From: Flavihumibacter fluminis
GTDB lineage: Bacteria; Bacteroidota; Bacteroidia; Chitinophagales; Chitinophagaceae
Assembly: GCF_021491375.1 (NCBI RefSeq)
Contig: NZ_JAKEVY010000003.1
Coordinates: 496,001 to 560,000 of the forward strand
DNA length: 64,000 bases
Direction: 5' to 3'
Shown here: in pieces, positions 36,544 to 46,053 of the stretch
Layout: each line of letters begins with the position of its first letter
Numbering within the stretch: position 1 is the first letter of the stretch
The notes under the pieces: generated by a model
Seen by the model: only the letters and a program-made list of their open reading frames with translations
The model's database searches: none
Told to the model about the DNA's origin: nothing
Made by a program: the position numbers and the translations under genes

Positions 36544-37399
36544 GTGCCCATTTTTTTTGAAGGTCCAGCAGATACTTGATCGTTACCGTAGCACTGCCTA
36601 TAATAAAAAAGCTTGCCAGCAGGAAACCGCCTGAGTCATCTGAAATTCGGAGAATCCAGGTAGTAATCAGGATGATCAGGCTTAGCGGGATAATCGACAG
36701 ATAAAAAAGCGAATGTTGTTTGAATCCATACCAGATACCTGTTGCATAAGCAAGTGCTGCCAGCAGGACAAGCAACCAGAAATCGAACTCCTTATTTCCG
36801 AATATTCCTATGATGATTCCCAGCGTGGAAAAACTGATGGCAGCCAGTGCTACCAGGTTGGTGAACCAGGTGGGAATTGTCTTTCCTGCTTTCAACAGGA
36901 CTTTGCTCACGATCAGTGCTACCAGGTTTACGAGGAAGAGAATAGTGAAAACCAGTTTATCTGACCAATGATTGGCTACCTGATCGGCATATAGTAAAAT
37001 CGTCGTGTTGATCAGTAATAGATACAGGACCCATAAGGGAGGAAAATTTGCCGCCAGCACCCAAATCGAGATGAAAACTGTCCAGGCAAGGAAAAAATCG
37101 TAGGCATTTGCACCGGTTTGATAGATCTGCCCGTACACAGCAAACAATACCGCCACCAATGCCGCTGAAGCGGTTAACAGAATGTTTCGGATCAGCGGAT
37201 CAAATTGCGGCCTTAGGGAAAGAAGCGTGGTTGCAATAAGGAGTCCGCCTGTAATCGAAAGCTTTGCCAATTTTGGAAGGGCATCCCAATTGTAGGCAAA
37301 AAAGAAAATGATTCCAGCTACTGTAAACCCAATACCCAGGGTCAGCAGCAGGATCCGGACAAAACGGTACCAATCCTGCTGGCTGGGTGGATGATTCAT
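36524..37399 (-). CDS. DUF2157 polytopic membrane protein
   Basis: 291 residues with around nine membrane helices. The pattern GIGFTVAGIIFFFAYNWD near the start and AVYGQIYQTGANAYDFFLAW are hallmark DUF2157 segments. The family is of unknown function; it is the first gene of the DUF2157-DUF4401-GDYXXLXY operon. Confidence 0.88.
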   Translation of the reverse strand: MNHPPSQQDWYRFVRILLLTLGIGFTVAGIIFFFAYNWDALPKLAKLSITGGLLIATTLLSLRPQFDPLIRNILLTASAALVAVLFAVYGQIYQTGANAYDFFLAWTVFISIWVLAANFPPLWVLYLLLINTTILLYADQVANHWSDKLVFTILFLVNLVALIVSKVLLKAGKTIPTWFTNLVALAAISFSTLGIIIGIFGNKEFDFWLLVLLAALAYATGIWYGFKQHSLFYLSIIPLSLIILITTWILRISDDSGGFLLASFFIIGSATVTIKYLLDLQKKWAHEQHGN

Positions 37400-37426
37400 A
37401 TTGGTTAAGGTTTTAGGGTGGGTGAT

Positions 37427-37915
37427 TTACAGTTTCCACTCGGGTCGTTCGAAATGGCAGGTATACCCGAATGGATTTTTTTGCAGGTAATCCTGGTGTT
37501 CTTCTTCTGCCTCCCAGAAATCTGTGGCAGGTACCACTTCGGTAACAATTTTACCCGGCCATTTACCCGAGGCTTCCATCTCTTTGATGAGTTGAAGAGC
37601 TGTTTGCTTTTGTTCTTCGTCCAGGTAAAAAATGGCGGACCGGTAAGAAAGCCCGATATCATTTCCCTGGCGGTTTTTGGTGGTAGGGTTGTGGATCATG
37701 AAAAAATATTCGAGCAGTTTCCGGTAGGAGAGCACATCCGCATCAAAGCTGATGGCGATGCCTTCAGCATGGGTACCATGATTGCGATAAGTGGCATTGG
37801 GAACATCTCCGCCAGTGTATCCAACAACGGTGTGTTTTACGCCGGGCAGGTGCCGGATCAGTTCTTCCACACCCCAGAAACAACCACCGGCCAATATTGC
37901 TTTTTCAGTTCTCAT
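37427..37915 (-). CDS. msrA: peptide-methionine (S)-S-oxide reductase
   Basis: 162 residues. The catalytic motif GCFWGVEE at the N-terminus reduces the S-form of methionine sulfoxide in damaged proteins. [17 protein letters not shown] and the C-terminal [18 protein letters not shown] complete the family signature. The chain is the short MsrA form without an extra domain. It overlaps the 3' end of the amidohydrolase gene by 11 bases on the same strand, suggesting co-transcription. Confidence 0.95.
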   Translation of the reverse strand: MRTEKAILAGGCFWGVEELIRHLPGVKHTVVGYTGGDVPNATYRNHGTHAEGIAISFDADVLSYRKLLEYFFMIHNPTTKNRQGNDIGLSYRSAIFYLDEEQKQTALQLIKEMEASGKWPGKIVTEVVPATDFWEAEEEHQDYLQKNPFGYTCHFERPEWKL

Positions 37916-39602
37916 TGAAAATTATTTTACCATCAAACAGCGTTAAAACTACTTTTGTTTTGGCAATATCCATAGCAGGGATAGAAAACAGATCCTGGTT
38001 AAACACGATGATATCTGCAAGGTAACCCGGCTGCAATTTGCCTTTGCTGTTTTCCTCGAAGGAGGAGTAAGCGCCACCCTGGGTATAGGCTTTTAATGCA
38101 TCCTGGATGGTGATTCTTTGCTCGGGTACCCATCCGCCAGGTGGATGTCCTTCAGGGGTTTGCCGGTTCACCGCAATATGCAATCCACGTATAGGATCGG
38201 GGGTGGTACAGGCCGGCCAATCACTGCTGAAAACCAGGTGCACCTTGTTCTTCAACATGGACTTCCACATAAAGGCATGCGGAATTCTTTTTTCTCCTAC
38301 AGCTTTTGCCCATACTTCGATATTGCCCGGATCTGCATGAATAGGTTGCATGGAAGCCATCACGCCCAACTTTGCAAAGCGGGGAACATCCTGCGGGTTA
38401 CATTGTTCGATGTGTTCAATGCGATGGCGCCTGGCTTTGGTGCCATTTGTTTGGTGTGCTTTTTCATAGGCATTCAATGCTTCCCGCACCGTGCGATCTC
38501 CAATGGCATGGGTATAAATCTGGAATCCTTCTTTATCAAACCGGTTTAAAAGCGATTGATATTTTTCAAGAGGCAAAGCAAAATCACTATTGGCATGCGT
38601 GCCATCGGGTAAGGCATCACTATAGGGTTCCAGCATGGGAGAAGTGTGCGATTCAATTACGCCATCCAGCATGAATTTAATACTAACGGCTTTGAGTAGG
38701 GGATGGCTTTTGGTGCGGTTTTTTACTTGTATGAATTGCTGGATGTCTTCTTCCTTTGTGTTTTTGCCGGCACTGAAGGCAGTGGAAGACCGAAGGGTGA
38801 GTTCTCCTTGTTTAAGCAGGGTTTCATACAATTGGAATTCAGCAACAGAGCCACTGGCATTTTGAATACTGGTGATACCGAGTCGCGCTGCATATTTCAT
38901 ACCTATGCGAAGTGCCTCCAGTTTTTCTTCTGTAGTGGGAGGAGGAACTATTTTCTCAACCAGGCTGCCGGCTGCTTCTGTGAAGGCACCTGTTGGCTTT
39001 CCCTCCGGATCTTTAATGATGGAACCAAATCCATCAAATTGGGTTGTACTGGAAATGCCAGCCAGTTCCATTGCTTTGCTGTTCACCCAGATACTGTGCC
39101 CATCATAGGCATCCAGCACAATCGGGCGGTCGGGACTGATTTTATCCAAAGCGATGAGAGCTTCCTTGTTGGGCATTCCTCCTTCAAAGAGATTGTACTG
39201 CCAGCCCATACCGGTAATCCATTTTTTGTTGGGGTGATCTTTTACAAATTTTTCAATTGCGGATAGGGCTTCTTCCAGTGTTTTCGCCTGGTAGAGATCA
39301 ACGCCTGTGAGTCCCATGGACCCGGAAAGAAAATGGGTATGGGCATCGTTGATACCTGCTGTTGCGAGTTGGCCGTTGAGGTCAATTAGTTGAGTGGATT
39401 TCTGTGCCAGTTTTTTGATGTCGGCGTTTGATCCGATATGGGTAATGGTGTTACCGGTTATGGCAATTGCTTCGACAAATTCTGCATCATTGCCTGTCCA
39501 GATTTTTCCATTGAATAATATGAGTGTGGGAGCGTTGCTATTTTGAGCAAACAGGAGTTGACTACAAATGAGTAGTGCGGTAAGTAATAGGAGGAATCGC
39601 AT
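37905..39602 (-). CDS. exported amidohydrolase (YtcJ-like, amidohydrolase family 3)
   Basis: 565 residues from ATG 39602 with a signal peptide ([17 protein letters not shown]). A longer in-frame extension to 39704 runs into the neighbouring gene. Metal-binding motifs are [47 protein letters not shown] and [14 protein letters not shown], the set expected of YtcJ-like metal-dependent hydrolases. The natural substrate of these periplasmic enzymes is not established. Its end overlaps msrA. Confidence 0.88.
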   Translation of the reverse strand: MRFLLLLTALLICSQLLFAQNSNAPTLILFNGKIWTGNDAEFVEAIAITGNTITHIGSNADIKKLAQKSTQLIDLNGQLATAGINDAHTHFLSGSMGLTGVDLYQAKTLEEALSAIEKFVKDHPNKKWITGMGWQYNLFEGGMPNKEALIALDKISPDRPIVLDAYDGHSIWVNSKAMELAGISSTTQFDGFGSIIKDPEGKPTGAFTEAAGSLVEKIVPPPTTEEKLEALRIGMKYAARLGITSIQNASGSVAEFQLYETLLKQGELTLRSSTAFSAGKNTKEEDIQQFIQVKNRTKSHPLLKAVSIKFMLDGVIESHTSPMLEPYSDALPDGTHANSDFALPLEKYQSLLNRFDKEGFQIYTHAIGDRTVREALNAYEKAHQTNGTKARRHRIEHIEQCNPQDVPRFAKLGVMASMQPIHADPGNIEVWAKAVGEKRIPHAFMWKSMLKNKVHLVFSSDWPACTTPDPIRGLHIAVNRQTPEGHPPGGWVPEQRITIQDALKAYTQGGAYSSFEENSKGKLQPGYLADIIVFNQDLFSIPAMDIAKTKVVLTLFDGKIIFNEN

Positions 39603-39633
39603 AGTAATTAAAATTACAACTAAGCCGGTGTAT

Positions 39634-40344
39634 TTATACTTTGTTCCATGCAAGAACCTGTACTCCTTCTGAATAATGGGTGCTGTCGGGAGGTATGCTG
39701 CCAAGGTTTAACTCGCCAACTTTATAATGGAGCTGTTGTGTTTTTATTTCAACCTCCGCAAGGGGCCATTCCAGGTGATGAATATCGAAGGTATAGATTT
39801 GATCCTGCTGCACCAGGTGGAGGCAATACCGTTCCGTGAGCCAGGTATCTAACAATGATTTATGTAAAACAGGCTTACCGATTTGATAGGAGAGATCCAA
39901 TTGCTGATTTGCTTTTGGATTGACGGAGTTGTATGTTTCGGAACCTCGATGCATCCTTGCTTTCTGGTATGGAAGTCCCGATAGCATTCTGGCAAGAAAA
40001 GCTGAAATTGTTTTTTCTGCTTCAATACTCAGGAAATAAACACCCGCTTTGTTTTCATGATTCGTATAGGTCCGGAGATTTATCTCATGAAAAGTTGAAA
40101 TCGGGGGAAAAGCAGGTAAGAGCCTGGGCCGGATATTTTTCATTGTAAAAGCTACAACGGAAACATAATAGTCGCCATTAAATGAGTCAAGGTTTAGTTT
40201 TTCCGGAACTAAAGGCCGTAAGGTTTCAAAAGGAATTTTCCAATGAAGAAAGAGGGCGTTTATCCATTCCTGGTAATAATTCCAGTTATTGGCTGGAAGA
40301 GGAAATGGACGATGATGAAGCTGGGATAAAATTATTGATGACAT
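39634..40344 (-). CDS. DUF2071 (YqjF-like, acetoacetate-decarboxylase fold) protein
   Basis: 236 residues from ATG 40344. Family marks are the WINALFLHWKIPFETLRPLVPEKL-type opening, the FHEINLRTYTNH strand pair and GVYFLSIEAEKTISA. Members of DUF2071 resemble acetoacetate decarboxylase but lack known activity. It lies 31 bases upstream of the amidohydrolase start on the same strand, so the two plus msrA may form one unit. Confidence 0.78.
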   Translation of the reverse strand: MSSIILSQLHHRPFPLPANNWNYYQEWINALFLHWKIPFETLRPLVPEKLNLDSFNGDYYVSVVAFTMKNIRPRLLPAFPPISTFHEINLRTYTNHENKAGVYFLSIEAEKTISAFLARMLSGLPYQKARMHRGSETYNSVNPKANQQLDLSYQIGKPVLHKSLLDTWLTERYCLHLVQQDQIYTFDIHHLEWPLAEVEIKTQQLHYKVGELNLGSIPPDSTHYSEGVQVLAWNKV

Positions 40345-40418
40345 CACAAATGCGCATATTGTATTTAATTTAAAGGTAATTTGGTTGAATACTTGTAGCA
40401 ACAAATTAATGTGATAAA

Positions 40419-41105
40419 ATGAAATTGTATTTTCTTTTTCTATTAGGGTTACTTAATCTCACTTGTACTATTTCTCAATCATCCAAAATAGATAAAAAAG
40501 TGCAACCTATTTCTGAAGATGAATTTAATAATAAGACAAAGCATTTACCTTTTTTCGATGATTATATTAGTCCCTACGAAGCCTTAGTGATAAAGGGTGA
40601 TGATAACAAGTACTATATCAATCATAAAGGGGTGTGTTTTGTAGTCGATAATCTTTCGACAGCTGATTCTCTATTGAAGAAGCGTAATGAGATTAAACCA
40701 TCCCCCGAAATGATTAAGTACCTGGATAATCTTTCTGCTATTCAAATTGATTCCATTTCAGCAATAGTCATTCACTCATTGCAGAAATTAAATGTAGAAA
40801 TTCAGGTGTTTGATGATGATGGTATCCATAAAATAGATGAACAGATAGCGGTACTTAAAAATAGAGAAGCATTACTGCCTGCTTTCTATCTCATAGTAGG
40901 AGAATATTTTCGGTATGTTACGAATAATGAATATCAATGGGATAAGTTAACAGATAGTACGTACAACAAATCAATTCCAACATTAGTAAATATTAAAACA
41001 GGTCAGCCTGTTCAATTTTCGTTGGAAGTATTTCAACCTTGTTCAAATCTCTCAGTTTCTACCCCATTGTATAATGCATGTCAGATTTTTTTTTGGAAAT
41101 TGTAA
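40419..41105 (+). CDS. unrecognised lipoprotein or exported protein
   Basis: 228 residues with a lipoprotein-like signal (FLFLLGLLNLTCTISQ). The rest is mixed alpha/beta with no motif I recognise; it contains VIKGDDNKYYINHKGVCF and IDSISAIVIHSLQKLNVEIQ. The end (CQIFFWKL) is abrupt. Base composition is clearly more A/T-rich than the flanking genes by eye, and it sits alone between divergent and co-directional neighbours, which is compatible with recent acquisition. No function is proposed. Confidence 0.55.
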   Translation: MKLYFLFLLGLLNLTCTISQSSKIDKKVQPISEDEFNNKTKHLPFFDDYISPYEALVIKGDDNKYYINHKGVCFVVDNLSTADSLLKKRNEIKPSPEMIKYLDNLSAIQIDSISAIVIHSLQKLNVEIQVFDDDGIHKIDEQIAVLKNREALLPAFYLIVGEYFRYVTNNEYQWDKLTDSTYNKSIPTLVNIKTGQPVQFSLEVFQPCSNLSVSTPLYNACQIFFWKL

Positions 41106-41135
41106 AATAAGAAATTCATTCCCTAACTTTCAGCC

Positions 41136-41840
41136 ATGCGTGTAGTATTCCTGAGTTTACTGATGGTGTTGTCTGTGCTGTCTTTTGCACAGCAGCCTGG
41201 GGCGATGCCAGAGGTGAAGAAATTCTATTTCAAGAGCTTTTTCGATCGGGTAAAATCCCCTCAGAAAGGAGCCGATTTTGTGGAAACGGTAACGGTTGGA
41301 GCAGACAGTATCACACATGTCGAGATCCGGCATATTACCCTGGACCAGATTGTGCTGGATGCTTTCCTGAAAAAAGAAGAACCGGTAGGAATGTGGTACT
41401 ATCATCTTGCCAATGGTGGTCGCCTCCTGAATTATGATTTCAATTTAGTCTATGGATCTGCAGCACCGGATTCTACTGAGAAAGCATTCTTTGTGCCCAA
41501 CCTTCCTGAAATAACCAATCTCCTGGTTGATGTGCCGGAGAAAAAGTATGTCGCGCCTGAACTGGCAACCGGCGATGGCGATCTTTCTCAATTCATGCAG
41601 AACAACCTGGTTTTTCCCTACTATTCGATGGTGAATAAACAATATGGTCGCGTGTTAATTGGATTACAGATTGATGAAGAAGGTACTGTTTCCAGGATTA
41701 CTGTTGAAAATGGCGTGAATGTTTATCTTGATAAAGAAGCCATGCGGATCATGAAAAAAATCCGTTTTCGATCGGGTGCTAAATTGGATGGTCAGCCAAA
41801 ACGAATCTATTACCGCCTCTACATTTCTTTTTTCCAATAA
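41136..41840 (+). CDS. exported protein with TonB C-terminal-like domain
   Basis: 234 residues with a signal peptide (SLLMVLSVLSFAQQ). Residues 145-230 follow the TonB C-terminal fold: LSQFMQNNLVFPYYSMVNKQYGRVLIGLQID, then GTVSRITVENGVN and AMRIMKKIRFRSGAKLDGQP. There is no N-terminal membrane anchor or Pro-rich linker, so it is a secreted TonB-like domain protein rather than a classical energy transducer. It precedes the HD hydrolase gene by 10 bases. Confidence 0.7.
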   Translation: MRVVFLSLLMVLSVLSFAQQPGAMPEVKKFYFKSFFDRVKSPQKGADFVETVTVGADSITHVEIRHITLDQIVLDAFLKKEEPVGMWYYHLANGGRLLNYDFNLVYGSAAPDSTEKAFFVPNLPEITNLLVDVPEKKYVAPELATGDGDLSQFMQNNLVFPYYSMVNKQYGRVLIGLQIDEEGTVSRITVENGVNVYLDKEAMRIMKKIRFRSGAKLDGQPKRIYYRLYISFFQ

Positions 41841-41850
41841 GTTGAGTCCG

Positions 41851-42507
41851 ATGGATAATGAACTACTAATTAACCGTACGGTTGATTTTGTAAAAGAACA
41901 ATTGGCTAATGCAGAAGGGGGGCACGACTGGTGGCATATTCATCGGGTATGGAAAACTGCCAAAACTATTGCTGAGCAGGAGCCCGTGGCCAACCTGGAG
42001 CTGGTAGAACTTTCCGCGCTGCTTCATGATATCGCTGATTCCAAATTTCATGGAGGCGATGATACGGTGGCTCCCAGGATAGCTGGAGAGTTTCTGGCAT
42101 CGCAGGGTGTGGATCCCGCAATTATTCAGGAAGTACAATTGATCATTTCGCATATCTCATTTAAAGGCGGACATAATAAAGGAACGTATCAATCACTTGA
42201 GTTGTCGATTGTACAGGATGCGGATCGCCTGGATGCAATTGGAGCCATCGGTATTGCCCGGGCTTTCAATTATGGCGGATTCAAAAACCGGCCCCTGTAT
42301 GATCCGGCACAACCACCGAACCTGCAGAAGACGGTGGAGCAGTACAAATTCAATAATGATCCAACCATCAATCATTTTTACGAGAAGCTGTTTCTTCTGA
42401 AAGACCGGATGAATACAGCTACAGGGAAGGCAATGGCGGAACAGCGACATGCTTTTATGGAAGCCTATGTGGAGCAGTTCTATGCCGAGTGGGATGGACA
42501 TCGCTGA
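41851..42507 (+). CDS. HD-domain phosphohydrolase (YedJ-like)
   Basis: 218 residues from ATG 41851. Metal-binding residues appear in GGHDWWHIHRVW, LSALLHDIAD (the HD pair) and QDADRLDAIGAIGIARAF. YedJ-like members hydrolyse nucleotides or related phosphates. The longer in-frame start at 41776 lies inside the upstream gene and is rejected. Followed by a 77-base spacer that carries an operator-like palindrome upstream of the GH20 gene. Confidence 0.88.
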   Translation: MDNELLINRTVDFVKEQLANAEGGHDWWHIHRVWKTAKTIAEQEPVANLELVELSALLHDIADSKFHGGDDTVAPRIAGEFLASQGVDPAIIQEVQLIISHISFKGGHNKGTYQSLELSIVQDADRLDAIGAIGIARAFNYGGFKNRPLYDPAQPPNLQKTVEQYKFNNDPTINHFYEKLFLLKDRMNTATGKAMAEQRHAFMEAYVEQFYAEWDGHR

Positions 42508-42512
42508 TTTTA

Positions 42513-42526
42513 TGCAAACGTTTTCA
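42513..42526. promoter_or_regulatory. LacI-type operator candidate upstream of GH20-sulfatase pair
   Basis: TGCAAACGTTTTCA is a nearly perfect 14-base palindrome (12 of 14 positions symmetric) with the TGnAAACGTTTnCA form of LacI-family sites. It shares the core AAACGTTTT with the palindrome upstream of the GH109 gene and lies 58 bases before the GH20 start codon. Confidence 0.45.
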
Positions 42527-42584
42527 TCGGTGGCTTTCAGGCTTATTCGGTATTTTCAGGACTTCATAAAAATGCTTGATTACC

Positions 42585-44456
42585 ATGAAGTCAGTAGTTC
42601 GTATTGTTTGCCTGATGCTTTTTGTTGCGGCAGGCCAGTTTGTGCAGGCGCAACCCTCCCTCCTCCCAAAGCCTGAAAAAATAGTGATGGGCAGTTCAGG
42701 AGATCCCTTTCTGATCTCTCCACAAACTGCTGTGGTTGTGGCAGATAAAAGTCTGCAATCCAGTGCCGATTTTTTGAACAGTTACCTGTTGGATCGGTAT
42801 GGTTTAAAACAGGCAAAAATTAAAAAAGGGAAGCAACTCAATTCGATTCAACTGCGGTTGGGTAATACAGGTTCTACCGTTTCAGGGGCATATCAACTGG
42901 AGGTTTCCGGGAAGTCAATTACGATCACCGGAACAGATGCACCGGGCGTTTTTTACGGTATTCAGACATTGATCCAGTTGTTGCCAACAGATACGGCTGC
43001 TCTGTTAACCATTGCTCCCATACAGGTGCAGGATGCGCCGCGTTTTCAATACCGGGGTATGATGCTAGATGTGAGTCGCCATTTCTTCCCTGCTGATTTC
43101 ATCAAGAAATATATTGATCTGCTGGCACTGCACAAAATGAATCGCCTGCACTGGCATCTGACAGATGACCATGGCTGGAGAATTGAAATCAAGAAATATC
43201 CTCAGCTGACGGCCGTAGGTGCCTGGAGAAATGGAACAGTTATTGGCAATTATCCGGGACAGGGAAATACCAATCAGCGTTATGGTGGATTTTATACGCA
43301 GGCAGAGGTAAAGGATATCATCCAGTATGCAGCGAAACGACATATTACCATTGTGCCGGAGATTGAAATGCCGGGACATGCATCTGCTGCGATTGCTGCT
43401 TTTCCTTTTCTGAGTTGTTTTCCGGATCAGCCAACATTTATCAACAAGTTTCCATCAGAACTAAGCAAGCAAAAAGGTGGCAAGCAGGTGCAGGAAACCT
43501 GGGGCGTGCATACAGATGTATACTGTGCGGGAAACGATACGGTATTCAGTATGATGCAGGATATCCTCACAGAAGTAATCAATCTTTTTCCTTCTGAATA
43601 TATCCATATCGGGGCGGATGAGTGCCCTAAAGACAACTGGAAAAAATGTCCGCGTTGTCAGCAACGAATCAAGGACCTGAAGCTGAAAGATGAACATGAA
43701 CTGCAATCTTATTTTGTACAGCGCATTGAAAAATTCATCAATTCAAAAGGACGTGTACTGATCGGCTGGGATGAAATCCTGGAAGGCGGACTGGCACCCA
43801 ATGCAGTAGTGATGAGCTGGCGGGGAGAAGCAGGTGGAATCGAAGCTGCCAAACAACGCCATGATGTGATCATGACACCCAACAGTTATGTTTATTTTGA
43901 TTATTTCCAGGGAAAACCGGCTTTGGAACCCATGGCCATTGGAGGTTACCTGACCCTGCAGCGAGTGTATTCCTATGAGCCGATTCCTGCTTCCTTAACA
44001 GCAGAAGAAGCAAAACACATCAAAGGCGTGCAGGCCAATGTGTGGACCGAATATATTTCCAGTGCAGATAAAGTGGAGTATATGACCCTGCCCAGGATGG
44101 CAGCGATAGCTGATATTGCCTGGACAAGCCATCCGAAGGACTGGAATGATTTCACGCAACGTTTGGAAGTACAGTATGATCGTTATCGGTTTTGGAATTA
44201 CAATGCAGCGCAGAGTGCGTACAATGTAAAGCAGTCGGTTGTAATAGATAGCGACCAGAGCAAAGCGACTATAAGTTTCAGTACGGATAATTATCAACCG
44301 GAAATCTATTTTACGCTGGATGGATCTGAACCAACTACTAAATCTACCTTGTATAAAAAGCCCTTTGATGTGCGGCGTTCGGTAACTGTCAAGGCAGCGA
44401 GTTTCAAAAATGGAAAGCAGGTAGGAAAAACAACGATACAACAGATTGTGCTTTGA
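42585..44456 (+). CDS. beta-N-acetylhexosaminidase, GH20
   Basis: 623 residues from ATG 42585 with a signal peptide (IVCLMLFVAAGQFVQAQ). An N-terminal GH20b domain is followed by the TIM barrel: YRGMMLDVSRHFFP, LHWHLTDDHGWRIEIKKYP and the catalytic Asp-Glu in HIGADECPKDNW (about 345-346). The C-terminus carries a chitobiase-like domain (YFTLDGSEPTTKSTLYKKP). It releases terminal beta-GlcNAc or GalNAc in the periplasm by substrate-assisted catalysis. A CPRC motif after the active site is typical of Bacteroidota members. The stop codon overlaps the sulfatase start. Confidence 0.95.
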   Translation: MKSVVRIVCLMLFVAAGQFVQAQPSLLPKPEKIVMGSSGDPFLISPQTAVVVADKSLQSSADFLNSYLLDRYGLKQAKIKKGKQLNSIQLRLGNTGSTVSGAYQLEVSGKSITITGTDAPGVFYGIQTLIQLLPTDTAALLTIAPIQVQDAPRFQYRGMMLDVSRHFFPADFIKKYIDLLALHKMNRLHWHLTDDHGWRIEIKKYPQLTAVGAWRNGTVIGNYPGQGNTNQRYGGFYTQAEVKDIIQYAAKRHITIVPEIEMPGHASAAIAAFPFLSCFPDQPTFINKFPSELSKQKGGKQVQETWGVHTDVYCAGNDTVFSMMQDILTEVINLFPSEYIHIGADECPKDNWKKCPRCQQRIKDLKLKDEHELQSYFVQRIEKFINSKGRVLIGWDEILEGGLAPNAVVMSWRGEAGGIEAAKQRHDVIMTPNSYVYFDYFQGKPALEPMAIGGYLTLQRVYSYEPIPASLTAEEAKHIKGVQANVWTEYISSADKVEYMTLPRMAAIADIAWTSHPKDWNDFTQRLEVQYDRYRFWNYNAAQSAYNVKQSVVIDSDQSKATISFSTDNYQPEIYFTLDGSEPTTKSTLYKKPFDVRRSVTVKAASFKNGKQVGKTTIQQIVL

Positions 44457-45982
44457 TGAAATTATTGCTCGTTTATACTATAACGTTAGTTGGTTTGTTG
44501 TTTGGCTGTTATACGGTCGAAGCTCAGCAGATGAAAGATCGGCCGAATGTGCTGGTTATTTATACGGATGACCTGGGTTATGGGGATCTCAGTTGTTATG
44601 GGGCCACCAAACTGCAAACTCCGAATATTGATAAACTGGCCAGGCAGGGACTTCGGTTCACCAGGGCTTATACCACCTCTGCCACCTGTACGCCATCGAG
44701 GTATGCCTTGATGACGGGACAATATCCCTGGAGAAAATCGGGTACGGGAGTACTGCCCGGTGATGCTGCACTGATTGTGCCAACCGATAAAACCAGTTTG
44801 CCCAGGGTATTTAAGCAGGCAGGTTATAGAACGGGAATAGTGGGGAAGTGGCATTTGGGGCTGGGAACTGCAGTAGCAAAGGATTGGAATGGAGGCATCA
44901 AGCCGGGACCCAATGAGGTTGGATTTGATTATTCCTTTATTTTTCCCGCAACAGCGGATAGAGTGCCAACAGTGTTTGTGGAGAATCATCGAGTAGTGGC
45001 GCTGGACCCTGCAGATCCGATTGAAGTAAATTATAAAGAAAAAATCGGAGATGAACCTACCGGTAAGGAACAGCCGCATTTGTTGAAGATGAAAGCGTCA
45101 CCAAATCACGGTCATGATCAGACGATTGTGAATGGGATTGGCAGAATAGGTTATATGAAGGGTGGCAAAACAGCCAGGTGGACAGATGAAGAAATGCCAC
45201 TAACCTTTCTTTTAAAAGCACAGGAGTTTATAGGTGTGGATTCAAAGGAACCATTTTTCCTGTTTTATTCATTGACGGAGCCCCATGTGCCGCGAATGCC
45301 TTCCACGATGTTTAAGGGAAAAAGTGGCTTAGGATTCAGGGGAGATGCGATCCTGCAAATTGATTGGGCAGTAGGTGAAATTCTGAAGGTATTGGAGCAG
45401 TCCGGAAAGCTTGAAAATACCCTGATTCTTTTTTCGAGTGATAATGGGCCTGTCCTGGATGATGGATATGAAGATGGCGCGGTAACTCAATTGAATGGTC
45501 ATCGTCCGGCTGGTGAGTTAAGAGGCGGTAAGTACAGCATATTTGAAGCAGGAACAAGGGTGCCCTTTATTGTATATCATCCAAAATTGGTGAAGCCTGG
45601 AACCAGTGAAGCGATGGTGAGCCAGGTAGATCTGCTGGCTTCCTTTGCGAGTTTTCTGAAAGTTAAATTACCTGCAGGTGATGCCCAGGATTCACAAATT
45701 CAGTGGGCTGCAATCATTGGTCAGGCTGCTAAAGGAAGAGCTTCCCTGGTGCTGAACGGTGCCAGTTATGCATTGGTGAGTGATAACTGGAAATATATTA
45801 GGCCCTCCAATGGGCCGGCGGTTTACCAGTTAACCAATATTGAGTCGGGGCATTCAGAACAGGCACAGTTGTATGATTTGTCGGCTGATCCCGGGGAGCG
45901 TGTTAATCTGGCTGAAAAGTTCCCGGAGAGGGTGAAAGCACTTGCTGCAGAGTTGAAATTGCTAACTACAGGCAGCAACTAA
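44456..45982 (+). CDS. exported arylsulfatase-family enzyme (S1)
   Basis: 508 residues starting at ATG 44456, which shares one base with the GH20 stop (TGATG), so the two genes are translationally coupled. A signal peptide (ITLVGLLFGCYTVEAQ) may be lipoprotein-like because of its Cys. Active-site features: VIYTDDLGYGD (metal Asp pair) and CTPSR at about 78-82, where Cys becomes formylglycine, then GKWHLG and SSDNGP. Coupling with a hexosaminidase suggests removal of sulfate from N-acetylhexosamine in a sulfated glycan such as a glycosaminoglycan or mucin. The maturase gene is not in this window. Confidence 0.92.
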   Translation: MKLLLVYTITLVGLLFGCYTVEAQQMKDRPNVLVIYTDDLGYGDLSCYGATKLQTPNIDKLARQGLRFTRAYTTSATCTPSRYALMTGQYPWRKSGTGVLPGDAALIVPTDKTSLPRVFKQAGYRTGIVGKWHLGLGTAVAKDWNGGIKPGPNEVGFDYSFIFPATADRVPTVFVENHRVVALDPADPIEVNYKEKIGDEPTGKEQPHLLKMKASPNHGHDQTIVNGIGRIGYMKGGKTARWTDEEMPLTFLLKAQEFIGVDSKEPFFLFYSLTEPHVPRMPSTMFKGKSGLGFRGDAILQIDWAVGEILKVLEQSGKLENTLILFSSDNGPVLDDGYEDGAVTQLNGHRPAGELRGGKYSIFEAGTRVPFIVYHPKLVKPGTSEAMVSQVDLLASFASFLKVKLPAGDAQDSQIQWAAIIGQAAKGRASLVLNGASYALVSDNWKYIRPSNGPAVYQLTNIESGHSEQAQLYDLSADPGERVNLAEKFPERVKALAAELKLLTTGSN

Positions 45983-46053
45983 AAAATACCTGTTCATTTT
46001 TCGGTGGTGCGGGTGCTTGCGGTGGTGTTCTTTTGTATGCTTAAATTTAATAC

